17,039 bases of DNA from Candidatus Dadabacteria bacterium (GTDB lineage Bacteria; Desulfobacterota_D; UBA1144; Nemesobacterales; CSP1-2). Made by a program: the position numbers and the translations under genes. The DNA lies in NCBI GenBank assembly GCA_022615255.1, contig JAKEHC010000114.1, positions 1-17,039 of the forward strand. The letters run 5' to 3'. Below are positions 15,165-17,039 of this stretch, one piece after another (the stretch's first letter is position 1; each line of letters starts with the position of its first letter). The notes under the pieces are model-generated. The model saw nothing but the letters and a program-made list of their open reading frames with translations. It had not been told where the DNA came from and ran no database searches.

Positions 15165-16421
15165 TTATGGATACAGCCCGCGTATCTGTTTTGCTTGAGC
15201 GACTTGATATATACCGAGCATAAGGGCTGCCATACGCAGTGAAACCCGCTTTTCCCTTGCATAGTTGCTTACCCTATTGAACCCGTTATGCATACGTTTC
15301 TGAAGCTCTGAAATCACCCTATCCTTCGACCAGTAGTATTCCTGAACCCCTTGAACCCATTCGAAGTAGGAGACGATTAAACCGCCCGAATTGGCTAAGA
15401 CGTCGGGAATTACAGGGATATTCCTTTCCTCAAGTATATCATCGGCATCAGTAGTAGTTGGTCCGTTTGCCGCCTCTACTACCATCTTGCATCTGAGTTT
15501 ATGCGCATTCTCCTTTGTGATTACCCTGCCAATTGCCGCTGGTATAAGGATATCACATTCAATTGTAAGCAGGTCTGCGTTGGTTATTTTATCACCCTCT
15601 TTCAAATCCTGAATCTGTCCTTTCTGTCTTGGTATCTCTAGAAGCTCCTGAACAGGCAGTCCTGAAGGATTATAAATTCCACCATATATGTCGCTCACAG
15701 CAACAACTGTATACCCGATATCTGAGAGCTTTTGAGCCGTATATGTTCCCACATTGCCGAATCCCTGGATAGCCACCCGTTTCCCCTGGATAATTTTCTC
15801 AAAATGTCTTAGAGCGTCGTCAACTATGTAGGCTACTCCGTAGCCCGTAGCCTCTTCCCTTCCCAGTGATCCGCCTATAATAACGGGTTTTCCAGTTACT
15901 ATTTCAGGGATTGTATAACCTTCTGTCATGCTGTATGTATCCATCATCCATGCCATGATCTGAGGGTTTGTGCCCATATCAGGGGCTGGGATATCTTTGT
16001 TTGGACCTATTATGGGAAGAATCTCCGCCGTATACCTCCGAGTGAGGCGTTCAAGCTCGTTCAGAGAAAGGCTAAGAGGGTCAACGGATACGCCCCCTTT
16101 TGCTCCACCAAAGGGTAGTTCTGCGAGACCGCATTTCCAGCTCATACCCATAGCAAGGGCAGCCACTTCTCCCATGTCAACATCCGGATGGTAGCGAATT
16201 CCACCCTTGCCTGGACCGAGAGTGAGGTTATGCTGTACGCGATAGCCGGTAAATACTTTAATATTCCCTTTATCCATACGCACGGGGCAATTTACGATTA
16301 AAGTGCGTTGAGGAGCTTTAAGTCTTTCCCTGAGCCAATCGTCAAGCGCCAGGTTCTCACAAGCCCTTTCAAATTGTGTAACTGCGTTATCAAACGCGGG
16401 AGACTTAAACAGCTCGTACAT
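15165..16421 (-). CDS. gdhA: Glutamate dehydrogenase (Glu/Leu/Phe/Val dehydrogenase family)
   Basis: A 418-aa cytosolic enzyme, full length for the ~415-residue hexameric family, that reversibly deaminates glutamate to 2-oxoglutarate and ammonia. N-terminal substrate domain: GKGGIRYHP (71-79) with Lys72, MSWKCGLAELPFGGAKGG (93-110) with Lys96 and catalytic Lys108, and APDMGT (146-151) with the conserved Asp. C-terminal Rossmann domain: VAIQGFGNVGTYTAQ (216-230). The Lys/Gly-rich pocket fits glutamate better than branched-chain amino acids, but leucine or phenylalanine dehydrogenase is not strictly excluded. NAD versus NADP cannot be decided. The start has an excellent GAGGAGG 5 nt upstream. 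It is transcribed alone or ahead of the PKS, which has its own promoter, so I see no functional link to the PKS. Confidence 0.93.
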   Translation of the reverse strand: MYELFKSPAFDNAVTQFERACENLALDDWLRERLKAPQRTLIVNCPVRMDKGNIKVFTGYRVQHNLTLGPGKGGIRYHPDVDMGEVAALAMGMSWKCGLAELPFGGAKGGVSVDPLSLSLNELERLTRRYTAEILPIIGPNKDIPAPDMGTNPQIMAWMMDTYSMTEGYTIPEIVTGKPVIIGGSLGREEATGYGVAYIVDDALRHFEKIIQGKRVAIQGFGNVGTYTAQKLSDIGYTVVAVSDIYGGIYNPSGLPVQELLEIPRQKGQIQDLKEGDKITNADLLTIECDILIPAAIGRVITKENAHKLRCKMVVEAANGPTTTDADDILEERNIPVIPDVLANSGGLIVSYFEWVQGVQEYYWSKDRVISELQKRMHNGFNRVSNYAREKRVSLRMAALMLGIYQVAQAKQIRGLYP

Positions 16422-16515
16422 TTTCTCCTCCTCATTTTTAATATTTTGTGATACATCATATAAAGTGCACTAAAATATAACCTCATTTATAGGAGTGTGG
16501 AAATCCCTGGCTCCA

Positions 16516-16543
16516 GTAGAGACACGCCATGGCGTGTCTCTAC
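16516..16543. repeat. 28-bp perfect palindrome, copy 2
   Basis: Identical over all 28 bp to the palindrome at 1625-1652 (arm GTAGAGACACGCCA), and again followed by AATAA. It lies in the ~300-nt gap upstream of the glutamate dehydrogenase start. It has no T tract and is better explained as a dispersed repeat than as a terminator. Confidence 0.9.
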
Positions 16544-16556
16544 AATAAGAGTTTTT

Positions 16557-16582
16557 GTGGCGACCTGAAGGTCGCCGCTACA
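16557..16582. repeat. Imperfect palindromic repeat
   Basis: GGCGACC (16559-16565) pairs with GGTCGCC (16570-16576) around TGAA, and the outer bases (TGTGG...GCTACA) extend the pairing with mismatches. It starts 15 nt after the 28-bp palindrome and has the TGTAG-like end of the same group, so it is probably a degenerate relative inserted next to it. Confidence 0.65.
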
Positions 16583-16676
16583 TTAATTTTATCGCGGCTG
16601 AGGCATTTTGCATGAATAACCAGCGATTAAATCGGGGAGTGCCTGCGATCTACTAACCCTTTATGAAAGGAGAGAA

Positions 16677-16781
16677 ATGAAAGAAGACGCTTTTATAAAG
16701 GCTGATTTAATATTCCGATGGCTAAAAGACGAAGGAAATTACGTCTGGTTGAATAGCCATAACGACACCCAAGATGATTAA
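16677..16781 (+). CDS. Possible 34-aa small ORF (doubtful)
   Basis: An ATG preceded by AAAGGAGAGAA (GGAG 5-8 nt upstream) opens a 34-codon frame, MKEDAFIKADLIFRWLKDEG... ending TAA. The ribosome binding site is the best argument for it. Against it, the last 60 nt run antisense to the 3' end of the DUF2182 gene and no family is recognisable. It might be the 5' stub of a longer gene lost by rearrangement. Confidence 0.3.
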   Translation: MKEDAFIKADLIFRWLKDEGNYVWLNSHNDTQDD

Positions 16782-17039
16782 AAAGCCACCCACGAGTTTA
16801 GAGATTATAATACCGTGCTTGCTTATCTTCTCCACAAATATTACAAGTGTAAGTATCCCCATCCACGATAGGTTCATAAGACCTACGACAAATAGGACAA
16901 GCATAAGCCCCCAGCAGCACCCTAGACAGTAAACCCCGTGGCTTACGCCCATGGTGAGGGCGCCTGTGTACCCCTCCCTCCATCTGTGCATGATAAAATG
17001 AAGAGGAGAGCGGCAGTGTGTAAGACAGGCGTTTTTAAG
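16722..17039 (-). CDS. DUF2182 integral membrane protein, C-terminal part (N-terminus outside window)
   Basis: The last 105 residues of a DUF2182 family protein (often annotated 'predicted metal-binding membrane protein'), whose function is unknown. The frame is open to the window edge, so the gene begins beyond it. The family signature is clear: CLTHCRSPL (residues 5-13 as seen), WREGYTGALTMGVSHG, YCLGCCWGLM, then MNLSWM and EK. The Cys pairs in CLTHC and CLGCC are the proposed metal ligands. At least three hydrophobic segments (about 40-57, 60-72 and 84-97) indicate membrane helices. Full-length members are near 250 aa. Its stop codon lies inside the plus-strand small ORF at 16677-16781. 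No operon partner is visible downstream; a repeat-rich gap separates it from glutamate dehydrogenase. Confidence 0.85.
   Translation of the reverse strand, partial: LKNACLTHCRSPLHFIMHRWREGYTGALTMGVSHGVYCLGCCWGLMLVLFVVGLMNLSWMGILTLVIFVEKISKHGIIISKLVGGFLIILGVVMAIQPDVISFVF

Overview
The window (about 17 kb, moderate GC) looks like a piece of chromosome from a Gram-negative, probably uncultured bacterium. The type I polyketide synthase, DUF302 and DUF2182 proteins, catabolic-type glutamate dehydrogenase and many short GTAG...CTAC palindromic repeats fit that, but nothing fixes the phylum. Nearly everything is on the minus strand. Only a 50-aa zinc-ribbon gene, a flavin reductase and one doubtful small ORF are on the plus strand.

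Positions 1-1523 hold the N-terminal 507 codons of a primase-helicase on the minus strand: an archaeo-eukaryotic-type primase domain, a PriCT-like domain and a RecA/RepA-type ATPase. Such proteins usually replicate mobile elements. A perfect palindromic repeat sits inside its reading frame next to the catalytic acidic motif. Positions 1524-2123 are non-coding and carry two more palindromes and a fragment resembling the 3' end of a tRNA or tmRNA. Then come the zinc ribbon (2124-2276), a ferredoxin-NADP reductase-like flavoprotein (2321-3034) and a convergent DUF302 gene (3090-3488), with a strong palindrome between the last two. Positions 3489-3899 are non-coding and hold a second tRNA/tmRNA 3'-end-like fragment just past the end of the next operon.

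Positions 15080 down to 3900 form one minus-strand operon with a near-consensus promoter (TTGATA-17-TATAAT at 15078-15050). Its order is a large highly reducing PKS (KS-AT-DH-MT-ER-KR-ACP-TE), a membrane fatty-acid-desaturase-like di-iron enzyme and a PAPS-type sulfotransferase. The logic suggests a C-methylated, reduced acyl chain that is released by the thioesterase, modified by the desaturase-family enzyme and finally sulfated: a candidate sulfated lipid pathway. The PKS reading frame is broken at the AT/DH junction by a 5-bp tandem duplication (12172-12181). Removing one copy restores a continuous 2,913-aa synthase. As written, the gene is two ORFs overlapping by 16 nt.

Upstream of the PKS is a glutamate dehydrogenase (15165-16421) with its own strong ribosome binding site, then a repeat-rich gap with an exact second copy of a 28-bp palindrome. 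At the right edge is the C-terminal part of a DUF2182 membrane protein.
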